Shown in pieces: positions 18,296 through 25,984 of a stretch of 64,000 nt of DNA. Origin of the DNA: Planomonospora sp. ID82291 (GTDB lineage: Bacteria > Actinomycetota > Actinomycetes > Streptosporangiales > Streptosporangiaceae); NCBI RefSeq assembly GCF_015711645.1, contig NZ_JABTEX010000002.1, positions 1,302,001 to 1,366,000 of the forward strand, written 5' to 3'. The number at the start of each line of letters is the position of its first letter. Position 1 is the first letter of the stretch. The translations under genes were made by a program, and so were the position numbers. The notes below the pieces were generated by a model that was given only the letters and a program-made list of their open reading frames with translations, was not told the origin of the DNA and made no database searches.

Positions 18296-18675
18296 ATGGA
18301 AGTGGGGGACCCTCCGCAAGCCGTGGGGGCATGGTCGCGCCGCCCCGCGACCGGGCTTACGGGAGGTCAGGTCGGACGATGGTGCGGTCACGCGCGCACC
18401 TCAGGGGAGAGGAGCGGGGTGCGTGTGGCGGCACCATTGGTCGGTGGTCTTCCGTGACGAGGGAGGTTACCCGCACACAGGGACAGGTCAAGACCGTCCC
18501 AAGCGGGCATCAAGCCCCTGGAGGCGCCCGGCGCGATGAAAAGGCCGATGTCAGAGGGTTTCGAGGGATTTCTTGAGGTAAATCGGTCCAACGAAAAAAT
18601 CTACGGAACCCGGGCGTGGCGTGGCCCGGCCATGATCCGAATGAGATTCTATAGAACGTGTTCTAGTATGCTGCC
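18296..18675. other. 380-nt divergent gap, CHAP gene / PaaI gene
   Basis: No coding region is supported. It holds the operator/promoter of the thioesterase at the right end (18652-18669) and a small hairpin at 18333-18352 (GGTCGCG/CGCGACC). The long leader of the CHAP gene was inspected for a c-di-AMP type riboswitch, common before actinomycete wall hydrolases; I could not recognise one. Confidence 0.6.
18652..18669 (+). promoter_or_regulatory. KstR-like operator over a leaderless promoter
   Basis: TAGAACGTGTTCTA (18652-18665) is a near-perfect palindrome and fits the TNNAACNNGTTNNA pattern of KstR-type TetR repressors of lipid and sterol catabolism. It overlaps the -10 box TAGTAT (18664-18669), which ends six bases before the ATG at 18676. 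Repressor binding would block RNA polymerase directly. Confidence 0.6.
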
Positions 18676-19353
18676 ATGACGATCGACGTCGCCCACACGG
18701 AGGACGCCGAGGCCCGCCTCGCCGCCCTGATCGAACTCAGCGGCCGGGCCCGCGCCCTGGCCGACGCGGTCGTGCTGACGGACGTCCCGGGAAGTGAGCT
18801 CACCGCCGTCGCCGCAGAGCTGGCCGCCCTCACCGAGCGCCTCGGTGCGCTGCGGCGCGACGCGCCCCGGTCGTTCGAGCTCGGCCCCGGAGGCGTGCCC
18901 AGGAACGTGGGCAACGCGGTCACCGGCTCGGCCAACCCGCACGCCCTGCCGCTGGTCGTCCGGGCCACCCCGGAGCGCACGGTCCGCGCCGAGCTGGACT
19001 TCCGGCCGGTCCACGAGGGCCCGCCCGCCTCGGTGCACGGCGGCGTCAGCGCGATGGTCCTCGACCACCTGCTGGGCGAGGCCGCGGCGGTGGCCGGTTT
19101 CCCCGGGGTCACCGGGACGCTGACCCTGCGCTACCGCCGGCCGGTGCCGTACGGCGAGCCGCTGGTCGCCACCGCGGAGTGCACCGGGTCGCACGGGCGC
19201 AAGACCTGGGTCGAGGGCCGCATCGCCCTTGCGGACGGCACCCCGCTGGTCGAGGCGAGCGGGCTGTTCGTCACCCCCGCGGAGTGGCTCGGCCGCGGAC
19301 CGGGTGCCGCGGCCGGGTCAAGGCCCGGTCAAGCGCCGGCAGGGGAGCGGTAG
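18676..19353 (+). CDS. PaaI-like hotdog-fold acyl-CoA thioesterase
   Basis: 225-aa protein. A helical N-terminal extension of about 70 residues is followed by a single hotdog domain (about 95-205) with the active-site region GPPASVHGGVSAMVLDHLLGE and the strand TGTLTLRYRRPVPYGEPL. PaaI-type enzymes hydrolyse acyl- or aryl-CoA thioesters in the cytoplasm. The gene is leaderless with a KstR-like operator over its promoter, which suggests fatty-acid or sterol-linked control. Its 3' end overlaps that of the convergent kinase by 25 nt (19329-19353). Confidence 0.85.
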   Translation: MTIDVAHTEDAEARLAALIELSGRARALADAVVLTDVPGSELTAVAAELAALTERLGALRRDAPRSFELGPGGVPRNVGNAVTGSANPHALPLVVRATPERTVRAELDFRPVHEGPPASVHGGVSAMVLDHLLGEAAAVAGFPGVTGTLTLRYRRPVPYGEPLVATAECTGSHGRKTWVEGRIALADGTPLVEASGLFVTPAEWLGRGPGAAAGSRPGQAPAGER

Positions 19354-21266
19354 GGCGCGCGATCGGTCCGCGGGGTCCCGGCCGCGTCCCGCCGCGGGTC
19401 CTCCGGCACATTCCGCCGCGGGTCCTCTGACACGTCCCGCCGCGGGTCCTCTGACACGTCCCGCGGCCGGTCCTCTGACACGTCCCCGGGCACGTCTTCC
19501 GGCGCGTCCTCGGGCGGTCCGGTGGTCTCCGGGCACGGCGCGCCGGTGACCGCGACCGTACGGCTCCGCACGCCGCCGGGGGACTGCGGCAGGGTCTCGG
19601 CGGTGACCCGCCACAGGACGGTCCGGCCGCAGGCCGGGGCGGTGAAGGCGTGCGGGACGGCGGGGAGGTAGGCGGTGGAGCCGCCGAGCAGGAGGGTGCG
19701 CGCCGGGGCCTCCGCCGGCCGTTCCCCGGCCGGGCCCTCGGCGAACCGGACCGTCAGCACGACACCGGCCGTGGTGGACGCGCGGACGCTGATCGTCGCC
19801 CCGCCGGCGTCGATCCCGGTGACGGCCAGCGCGCCGACCGCGTGCGGCGTGGGCGGGGTCTGCGCACCGCTCTGGCCCGGCGCCGGATCGCCGGGGGAGA
19901 CCGGGGTCGGACCGGGCTCCGGACTCCGGGACGGAGGTGCGGACGGAGACGAGGACGGGGACGGGGACGAGGACGGGGACGGAGGCGGGGACGGGGACGA
20001 GGAGGAGGGCGCGCTGCCGGACGGCGCCGGGGGCCGGGAGGTCGCCGCGGCCGAGGGCGACGGCGCCGTGGAGGGCCGGCGCGTGGGCTGCGGGAGGCCG
20101 GCCTCGGGGGGACCGGCGGAGGCGGGAGCGGAGACGCGCGGGGAGGGCGCGCTCCGGCCGCCGGTGGTGTTCCGCGCGGGGGCCGGAGCGCCGGAGGACG
20201 CGGGCCCGCCGGTGCGCGCGGCCGGTTCGCGGCCGTGCGCGGGCGCCTCCGGCGGTGGGGTGAAGACCCTGTCCGAGGCGAGCGGGCCGGCCGGACGGCC
20301 CGCGGCGACCAGCGCGGCGGTGACTGCGAAGGCCGCCGCCCCCGCCCCCGCCAGGAACCGGGCGCGCAGCCGCGGACGGCGCGGCCCGCCCGACCGGCCG
20401 ATCGCCTCGCGGCGGGCGCCGCCCCCGGGAGCGGCGCCCGGTCCGCTCCCCCGCGCCGTCCGGGCCAGCGGGAAGGCCAGCGCGAGCAGGGTGGCCGACT
20501 CGGCCAGGCGCCGCCGCCCGCGCCGCTCCCACTCCGGGCCGTAGGCCGCCCGCGCCGCCACCTCCAGTTCCGCGGCGAACGCCCGGGCCGTCGGCGGCCG
20601 GTCTCCGGGGTCGTCGGCCATGCCGTGCGCGACCAGCCCCCGTACCGGGGCCGGCACCTCCTCCGCCGGCGCGCTCCCGCGCGGATGCGGCCGGCGCCCG
20701 GTGAGGCATTCGAGGAACACGCAGGCGGCCGCGTAGAGATCGGCCGCCGCGCTCGGCGGCCCCCCGGCCCGCCGCTCGGGCGCGGTGTAGCCGGGAACGC
20801 CCGCCGTACCGGGGGCGACCACGCCGAAGTCCGTGAGTTTGCCCGTCCCGTCGGCCTGGACCAGCACGTTCTCCGGCCGCAGGTCGCGGTGGAGGACGCC
20901 CGCCGAGTGGAGCCCGGCCAGGCCCAGCAGGGCGCCCTTGAGCACGGCCAGCGCCGCCTCGGGGCCCATCGCACCGTGGTCGCGGAGGATCCCGCGGAGC
21001 GGGACGCCGTCGACCAGTTCCATGACGATCGCCGCTTCGAGCACGTCCTCGTAGTACTCGTAGACCCGGACGAGGTTCGGGTCGTCGAGCTCGACCAGGA
21101 CGCGCGCCTCCTCGCGGAAACGCGTCACGAACCGGCCGTCGTCCCGCAGCGCGGCGTCCAGGTACTTGACGGCCACGTAGGCGCCGGTACCGGAGTAGGT
21201 GGCCAGCACCACCCGTCCGCCGCTCCCGGTGCCGAGCTCTCGAACCTCGCGGTATCCCGGAACCAT
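19329..21266 (-). CDS. Ser/Thr protein kinase with extracellular Pro/Ser linker
   Basis: 645-aa membrane kinase. The kinase domain covers about residues 5-255: Lys34 in VAVKYL, catalytic loop HRDLRPEN (126-133) with Arg130 in place of the usual Lys, DFG at 146-148 and APE in YTAPERR. A transmembrane helix at about 300-322 (GAGAAAFAVTAALVAAG) is followed by a long Ser/Pro linker, a beta-sandwich-like domain (about 480-570) with two cysteines, and a tail of eight-residue EDPRRDVS repeats. The Lys-to-Arg change lowers activity in many kinases but is not always lethal. ATG 21266 has GGAGGGGG upstream. The ligand is unknown. Confidence 0.85.
   Translation of the reverse strand: MVPGYREVRELGTGSGGRVVLATYSGTGAYVAVKYLDAALRDDGRFVTRFREEARVLVELDDPNLVRVYEYYEDVLEAAIVMELVDGVPLRGILRDHGAMGPEAALAVLKGALLGLAGLHSAGVLHRDLRPENVLVQADGTGKLTDFGVVAPGTAGVPGYTAPERRAGGPPSAAADLYAAACVFLECLTGRRPHPRGSAPAEEVPAPVRGLVAHGMADDPGDRPPTARAFAAELEVAARAAYGPEWERRGRRRLAESATLLALAFPLARTARGSGPGAAPGGGARREAIGRSGGPRRPRLRARFLAGAGAAAFAVTAALVAAGRPAGPLASDRVFTPPPEAPAHGREPAARTGGPASSGAPAPARNTTGGRSAPSPRVSAPASAGPPEAGLPQPTRRPSTAPSPSAAATSRPPAPSGSAPSSSSPSPPPSPSSSPSPSSSPSAPPSRSPEPGPTPVSPGDPAPGQSGAQTPPTPHAVGALAVTGIDAGGATISVRASTTAGVVLTVRFAEGPAGERPAEAPARTLLLGGSTAYLPAVPHAFTAPACGRTVLWRVTAETLPQSPGGVRSRTVAVTGAPCPETTGPPEDAPEDVPGDVSEDRPRDVSEDPRRDVSEDPRRNVPEDPRRDAAGTPRTDRAPYRSPAGA
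19387..19482. repeat. 24-nt repeat x4 encoding the kinase tail
   Basis: Four 24-nt units (19387, 19411, 19435, 19459) of pattern TCCCGCCGCGGGTCCTCTGA, the middle ones identical, encode EDPRRDVS-like octads at the C-terminus of the kinase. The unit is a multiple of three, so copy-number change would preserve the frame. Confidence 0.85.
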
Positions 21267-21658
21267 GCAGTCCCCCTCCGAGCGCCGTCACCCTGTTCGA
21301 CGGTCTCACCCAGGGGGCCGGTTGTCACGGTTCGCCGTCTTTGACGGAGGGTGGCGGCGGTGTCGCCCTGGGTGATCGCACCGGGCCGGACGCCTGCGGA
21401 CGGCCCGGCCGGGGCCGGGCGCGCGGTGACCCCGGTCCGTTTTCTTTCCGGTCAGGTGACCGGCGGCGCTGCCGATGAGAGGGACGCTCCTGTCGGAGCA
21501 GCGTGCTTCCGGAGCGGCGTGCTTCCGGAGCGGCGTGCTTCCGGAGCCGAGGACCGCATGTGCCCCCGCGCACCGCCGTCACCGCGGACGAGCCGCGGGG
21601 CGGGGAGCGCACCCGACCGCTTCTTTCCGCGCGTGCGCGGCGAAGGAAGGATCCGATC
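21267..21658. other. 392-nt divergent gap with 16-nt repeat x3
   Basis: No gene is supported between the kinase and EAL gene starts. At 21501-21548 a 16-nt unit GCGTGCTTCCGGAGCG is repeated three times (21501, 21517, 21533), about 110 nt before the EAL start, so it would lie in or near that gene's promoter or leader. No convincing promoter hexamers were seen. Confidence 0.6.
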
Positions 21659-23131
21659 ATGACCGAGGACCGTTCCACCCGGTGGATCCTCTGGCAGCGC
21701 GACCCCAAGCCGGAGGCCCGGGACGATCGTCCCACGGGCGTGCTCTGGGAGAGGCCGGACCCGGTGGCCGGAGAGGGCCCCGGCGCGCTCGCCCCGTCCG
21801 CGCCCGGCCGGGTCCGGCCCGCGCCGGGCTCCGGCCCGGCGCGGGCCGCGTACGAGCAGCCCGCGGGGATCACCCAGCACTCCGGCCTGATCGCTGAGAT
21901 CATCGACAGGCGCCTGGTCGAGGTGGAGTTCCAGCCGGTGGTGGACGTGGTCCACGACCAGGTGGTGGGATTCGAGGCGCTCAGCCGCGGGCCGCGGGAC
22001 TCGCCGCTGCGCGCCCCGGACCGGATGTTCGCCGCGGCGCGCGCGGTGGGCCGCGCCGGTGAGCTGGACTGGATCTGCCGGGCCGAGGCGTTCCGGCAGA
22101 TGCTCGCCCGCAAGATGCCGAGCTCGGTCTCGCTGTTCGTCAACGTGGCCGCCGACTCGCTGATCGTGGAGTGCCCCGAGGACCTGCTCCCGGTGGTGTG
22201 GGAGGCGACCCGGAAGCTGCGGGTGCTCATCGAGATCACCGGAGAGGCGATGAGCCGCCATCCCCGGCAGGTGCTGGAGACCGTACGGCGCGCCCGGGCC
22301 GCACGGTGGGGGGTGGCGATCGGCGAGATCGAGTTCAGCCCGGCGGGGCTGGGGATGCTCCCCGCCCTGGAACCCGACGTGGTCAAGCTCGACCACCACC
22401 TGCTCACCTACGGCCGCGCCTACGCGGGCCAGGCGATGACGGCGGTGCTGAGCGAGGTCCAGCACTCCCGGGCCACGCTCCTGGTGGAGAACGTCGAGGA
22501 CCAGTCGGGCCACCTGACGGGCCGCAGCCTGGGCGGCACCTACCAGCGCGGCTACTTCCACGGCCACCCCGGCGAGCTGCCGGCCTCCGTGCCCCCGCCC
22601 AAGGCGCCCATCCGGCTGCGCGAGGTGGCGGAGGAGCCGGAGCTCTCCCCGTGGGACCGGGCCGTGCAGGCGGGGGCGCACGTCTCCAGCGGGCTCAGCT
22701 GGGAGGAGGTCAACGGCCTCACCCCGACGCTGGCCGGCCCCGTCGCCCAGGCGAACCTCTCCCCGGTCGTGGCCTTCCTGCTGCCCGACAACCACGGCTG
22801 GAACACCGAGATGGCCCTGCTCTACCGCGTCCTGCTGGCCCGCTGCCCGCTGGTGCTGGTGCTGGGCTCCGACGTGGCCAAGTACAGCAGCTGGCGGGTC
22901 CTCGGCGCCGACCTGCCGGACGGCCACCCGCTGCTGGACCACGGCTTCCTGGTGGCGCTCTCGCCCTCCTCGGCCCTGGTGGTCATGGCCCGCCGCCAGG
23001 ACGCGGTCAGGGACCTGTGGGAGGTGGCCATCAGCGAGAACGCCGAACTGGCCCGCGGGCTGCTGCGCCACACCATGGACGTCATCGACGTCCTCGAAGG
23101 GGGAGTGCGCCACGGTGCCCGCGCGGCGTGA
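21659..23131 (+). CDS. degenerate EAL-domain protein with C-terminal DICT-like domain
   Basis: 490-aa cytoplasmic protein. The EAL fold runs over about residues 75-310. The signature GFEALSRG is kept, but the later catalytic signatures are altered: EITGEAMSR in place of ELTE, IGEIEF in place of the metal-binding DDFG, and GTYQRGYFHG in place of QGY. It probably binds c-di-GMP or another ligand rather than hydrolysing it. Residues about 340-485 (SPVVAFLLPDNHGWNTEM, VLVLGSDVAKYSSWRVLG) resemble a DICT sensory domain. ATG 21659 has GAAGGAAGGA upstream. Its stop lies in a 16-nt tandem repeat. Confidence 0.78.
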   Translation: MTEDRSTRWILWQRDPKPEARDDRPTGVLWERPDPVAGEGPGALAPSAPGRVRPAPGSGPARAAYEQPAGITQHSGLIAEIIDRRLVEVEFQPVVDVVHDQVVGFEALSRGPRDSPLRAPDRMFAAARAVGRAGELDWICRAEAFRQMLARKMPSSVSLFVNVAADSLIVECPEDLLPVVWEATRKLRVLIEITGEAMSRHPRQVLETVRRARAARWGVAIGEIEFSPAGLGMLPALEPDVVKLDHHLLTYGRAYAGQAMTAVLSEVQHSRATLLVENVEDQSGHLTGRSLGGTYQRGYFHGHPGELPASVPPPKAPIRLREVAEEPELSPWDRAVQAGAHVSSGLSWEEVNGLTPTLAGPVAQANLSPVVAFLLPDNHGWNTEMALLYRVLLARCPLVLVLGSDVAKYSSWRVLGADLPDGHPLLDHGFLVALSPSSALVVMARRQDAVRDLWEVAISENAELARGLLRHTMDVIDVLEGGVRHGARAA

Positions 23132-23168
23132 CCCCTGCGCGGTGTGACCCCTGCGCGGTGTGACCCCG
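23121..23168. repeat. 16-nt repeat x3 spanning the EAL-gene stop
   Basis: GCGCGGTGTGACCCCT-type units at 23121, 23137 and 23153; the first contains the TGA stop at 23129-23131. This parallels the stop-spanning repeat after the MMPL gene. Confidence 0.88.
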
Positions 23169-23272
23169 CCCCGGCGGGTCCGCCGGTTCTCCGGTGGCGT
23201 AGCATCGCGGCCGACTGCCGGTGAGGGCGCGCGGGCGCGCGCTCCGACGGACGCGGGGGAGGCGAGCGGGCC

Positions 23273-24013
23273 GTGAGCGGATCTGACGGGCCGGGCGACG
23301 GGGAAGGACCGGCCGAGCGCCCCTACGTGCTGCTCAGCTGTGCGATGTCCGTCGACGGGTACATCGACGACGGCACGTCCGAGCGGCTGCTGCTCTCCGG
23401 GGACGAGGACTTCGACCGGGTCGACGAGGTCCGGGCCGGCTGTGACGCGATCATGGTCGGGGCGGGCACCGTGCGCCGGGACGACCCCCGCCTGCTGGTC
23501 CGCTCGCCGGCCCGGCGGCGGGAGCGGGTGGCGCGCGGCCTGCCGGCCTGTCCCGCCAAGGTGACGCTGACCGCCACCGGGGACCTCGACCCGGCGAGCC
23601 GGTTCTTCACCGCGGGGGACGCGGAGAAGATCGTGTACGCGGCGTCGGGGGCGGTGGACGGCCTCGTCTCCCGGCTCGGCGCGACCGCCGCGGTGGTCGA
23701 CGCGGGCGAACCCGCGGACCTCCGCCGGGTCCTGCGCGACCTGGCCGGACGCGGAATCCGGCGGCTCATGGTCGAGGGCGGGGGCGCGGTGCACACCTGG
23801 TTCCTCCTGGAGGACCTCGCCGACGAGATCCGGCTCGCCGTCGCGCCGTTCTTCGTCGGCGATCCCGCCGCGCCGCGGTTCGTCGGCGCCGGACGCTTCC
23901 CCCAGGGCCCCCTGCGGCGGATGGACCTCGCGGAGGTCCGCGCGCTCGGCGACGTCGTCGTGCTGCGCTACCTGGTCGGCCGGGAGAGGTCTCCGGAGCG
24001 GGGGGACCGGTGA
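23273..24013 (+). CDS. RibD C-terminal-type reductase (pyrimidine reductase/DHFR-like)
   Basis: 246-aa stand-alone reductase homologous to the C-terminal half of RibD. It has LLSCAMSVDGYIDD (about 18-31), the NADPH/substrate motif DAIMVGAGTVRRDDPRL (about 57-73) and GIRRLMVEGGGAVHTWFL (about 160-177). In riboflavin synthesis this domain reduces the ribosylamino-pyrimidine after deamination. The order here, reductase gene first and deaminase gene second with a GTGA overlap, is the reverse of the fused RibD. No other rib genes are nearby, so a role in a modified pathway is possible. GTG 23273 has GGGGGAGG upstream. Confidence 0.86.
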   Translation: MSGSDGPGDGEGPAERPYVLLSCAMSVDGYIDDGTSERLLLSGDEDFDRVDEVRAGCDAIMVGAGTVRRDDPRLLVRSPARRRERVARGLPACPAKVTLTATGDLDPASRFFTAGDAEKIVYAASGAVDGLVSRLGATAAVVDAGEPADLRRVLRDLAGRGIRRLMVEGGGAVHTWFLLEDLADEIRLAVAPFFVGDPAAPRFVGAGRFPQGPLRRMDLAEVRALGDVVVLRYLVGRERSPERGDR

Positions 24014-24108
24014 GCGGCCGCGACGCCGGCCGGGGGAGGGCCGCGGGACCGGTGGGCGACCGCGACGCCGGCCGGGGGAGGGCTCCGGGACCGGTGGGCG
24101 ACCGCGAC
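24010..24108. repeat. 42-nt repeat carrying three in-frame start codons
   Basis: Units at 24010-24051 and 24052-24093 and a partial third from 24094 each begin GTG-(A/G)GC-G(G/A)C-CGCGAC and contain GGGGGAGGG, a ribosome-site-like run. The duplication has therefore multiplied both start codon and ribosome site for the deaminase. Confidence 0.85.
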
Positions 24109-24546
24109 TGGCTCCGGCTGGCCTGCGAGCTGGCCCGGCTCTGCCCGCCCTCGCCGGCGGCCTTCTCCGTCGGGGCCGTCGTGGTCGCCGCCGACGGCAC
24201 CGAGCTGGCGCGCGGCCACTCCCGGGAGGGCGGCGACCCCCACGTGCACGCCGAGGAGTCCGCGCTCGCCAAGATCCCGGCCGGCGACCCCCGGCTGCCC
24301 GGCGCCACCGTCTACAGCAGCCTGGAGCCGTGCAGCGTGCGCCGCTCCCGCCCCCGGACCTGCACCCGGCTGATCATCGGCAGCGGGGTCCGGCGGGTCG
24401 TGCTGGCCTGGCGGGAGCCCGTGCTGCTGGCCGACTGCCACGGCGTCGAGGAGCTCGCGGACGCGGGCGTCACCGTGGTGGAGCTGCCCGAGCTGGCCGA
24501 TCTCGCCCGCCGGCCCAACGCCCACCTGCCGGCCCCGGACTCCTGA
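24010..24546 (+). CDS. RibD N-terminal-type deaminase (zinc cytidine-deaminase fold)
   Basis: 178 aa from the first GTG. The deaminase domain starts near residue 33 (DWLRLACELARLCPPSP), with the zinc site His-Ala-Glu in HVHAEESAL (about 79-82) and Pro-Cys plus a second Cys in EPCSVRRSRPRTC. It should deaminate a diaminopyrimidine ribotide and pass it to the overlapping reductase. Residues 1-32 are two copies of a 14-residue repeat and look dispensable; in-frame GTGs at 24010, 24052 and 24094 are alternative starts. The 3' end overlaps the convergent histidine-kinase gene by 77 nt. Confidence 0.86.
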   Translation: MSGRDAGRGRAAGPVGDRDAGRGRAPGPVGDRDWLRLACELARLCPPSPAAFSVGAVVVAADGTELARGHSREGGDPHVHAEESALAKIPAGDPRLPGATVYSSLEPCSVRRSRPRTCTRLIIGSGVRRVVLAWREPVLLADCHGVEELADAGVTVVELPELADLARRPNAHLPAPDS

Positions 24547-25984
24547 CGGCCCGGTCCGGGGCGTCCCGGGCGTCCGGCTGCTCGGCGGCCGGGAGGCGGA
24601 CCTGGAAGCGGGTGTCGCCGGGCGCCGACTCCACCCGCAGGTCGCCGCCATGCCGCCCGGCGACGATCCGGAAGGAGATGTCCAGGCCCAGGCCGGTGCC
24701 CTCACCGGCGGGCTTGGTGGTGAAGAACGGCTCGAAGATCCGCTCACGCAGCTCCTCCGGGACGCCGGGACCGGTGTCGCAGATCTCGACCAGCGCGGTG
24801 GCCCCGTGCTCCAGCCGGGTGCGGACGGTCAGCGTGCCCTCGCCCGCCATCGCGTCCAGCGCGTTGTGGATCAGGTTGGTCCACACCTGGTTGAGCTCCC
24901 CGGCGTAGGCGGGGATCGGCGGCAGGGCGGGGTCGTAGTCGACGGCCACGCCGATCCCGGGCGGGATCTTGCCGCGGAACATGGTGAGCGTGCTGTCCAG
25001 CAGCTCCCGCACGTCCACCGTCCGGTACGGCGCGCGGTCCATCTGGGAGTACTGCCTGGCCGAGGCCAGCAGCGAGGAGATCCGCCCGGTCGCGTCGGTG
25101 ACCTCGTCCAGCATCTGGGAGATCTCGACCGCCTCCGCCAGCCAGTGCACCGCCGCCGCCAGGTGCTCCGGCCCGGCCGCGCCCCGGACCTTCTCCAGCC
25201 CCTCCGGCCCGAAACCGGCGGCGACCAGCGGCGGCGCGAGCTCCCAGCCGCCGTCGACCCCCGCCTCCTCCAGCGCGTCGCCCAGCTCGTCCTCGGCGTC
25301 GGAGACCTCCAGAGGGGAGCGCGGGGGCAGGGCCGCCGCGCCGGTGGAGCACCGCTCCTCCATGTCGATCAGGGCGCGCAGCCGGTCCGGCGGGATGCCC
25401 GCCTCGGCCAGCTCGGCCAGGCGCCGCCGCGAGGACGCGACCTTCTCGCGGAGCTCGCCCACGGCGCGCACGGCCGCCGCCGCCGGGTTGTTGAGCTCGT
25501 GCGTGAGCCCGGCGGTGATCGTGCCCAGGGCCGTCAGCCGCTGCCGCCGGTCGATGAACTCCCGCTGCGCCAGCCCGCCCAGGCGCACGCCGTCCAGCAG
25601 GTGCACCGCCATCGGGAACCACTCGGTCATCATCCGGGCGAACTCCCCGGCGGGCAGCTCGACGAACCGGGAGGGCCTGGTGGCGCGGAGCGAGTGGGTG
25701 TAGGAGGCGGGGGCGCGCTCGCCGAGGTAGGCGGAGGTGGCCCCGGCGTAGACCCCGGGCTGGGAGGTGGGGGTGAGCGAGACCGGCCCGGCGGGGGTCT
25801 CGGTGACCATGACCACCTCGCCCTCGACGAGCACGATGAAGCAGTCGGCCGGGTCGCCCTGCCGTACGACCAGCTCGCCCGCGGCGGCCTCGCGCTCGAA
25901 GGCGTGGGCGGCCAGCCACGCGAGCCGGTCCTCCTCCAGCCCCTCGAAGAGGAACAGGCCGCGGAGCACGCCGGGGTCGATCAC
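24470..25984 (-). CDS. cNMP-binding-domain sensor histidine kinase
   Basis: 504-aa soluble kinase. An N-terminal cyclic-nucleotide-binding/CRP-like domain (about residues 8-125: ELVVRQGDPADCFIVLVEGEV, TSAYLGERAPASYTHSLRA) leads to a dimerisation helix with phosphoacceptor His162 in GLTHELNNP. HATPase_c boxes follow: NLIHNALDAM, DTGPGVPEE, FFTTKPAGEGTGLGLDIS. No TM segment. GTG 25984 overlaps by four bases (GTGA) the stop of the response regulator-flavoreductase gene, so the two form a coupled two-component pair. The domain order suggests a small-molecule or redox signal sensed in the cytoplasm. Confidence 0.9.
   Translation of the reverse strand: MIDPGVLRGLFLFEGLEEDRLAWLAAHAFEREAAAGELVVRQGDPADCFIVLVEGEVVMVTETPAGPVSLTPTSQPGVYAGATSAYLGERAPASYTHSLRATRPSRFVELPAGEFARMMTEWFPMAVHLLDGVRLGGLAQREFIDRRQRLTALGTITAGLTHELNNPAAAAVRAVGELREKVASSRRRLAELAEAGIPPDRLRALIDMEERCSTGAAALPPRSPLEVSDAEDELGDALEEAGVDGGWELAPPLVAAGFGPEGLEKVRGAAGPEHLAAAVHWLAEAVEISQMLDEVTDATGRISSLLASARQYSQMDRAPYRTVDVRELLDSTLTMFRGKIPPGIGVAVDYDPALPPIPAYAGELNQVWTNLIHNALDAMAGEGTLTVRTRLEHGATALVEICDTGPGVPEELRERIFEPFFTTKPAGEGTGLGLDISFRIVAGRHGGDLRVESAPGDTRFQVRLPAAEQPDARDAPDRAVRSPGPAGGRWAGGRDRPARAAPPR

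Noticed and set aside
18296-18650. Possible c-di-AMP riboswitch ahead of the CHAP gene
   Set aside because: I looked because wall hydrolases often have one, but no recognisable conserved core was found; only a covariance-model search could settle it.
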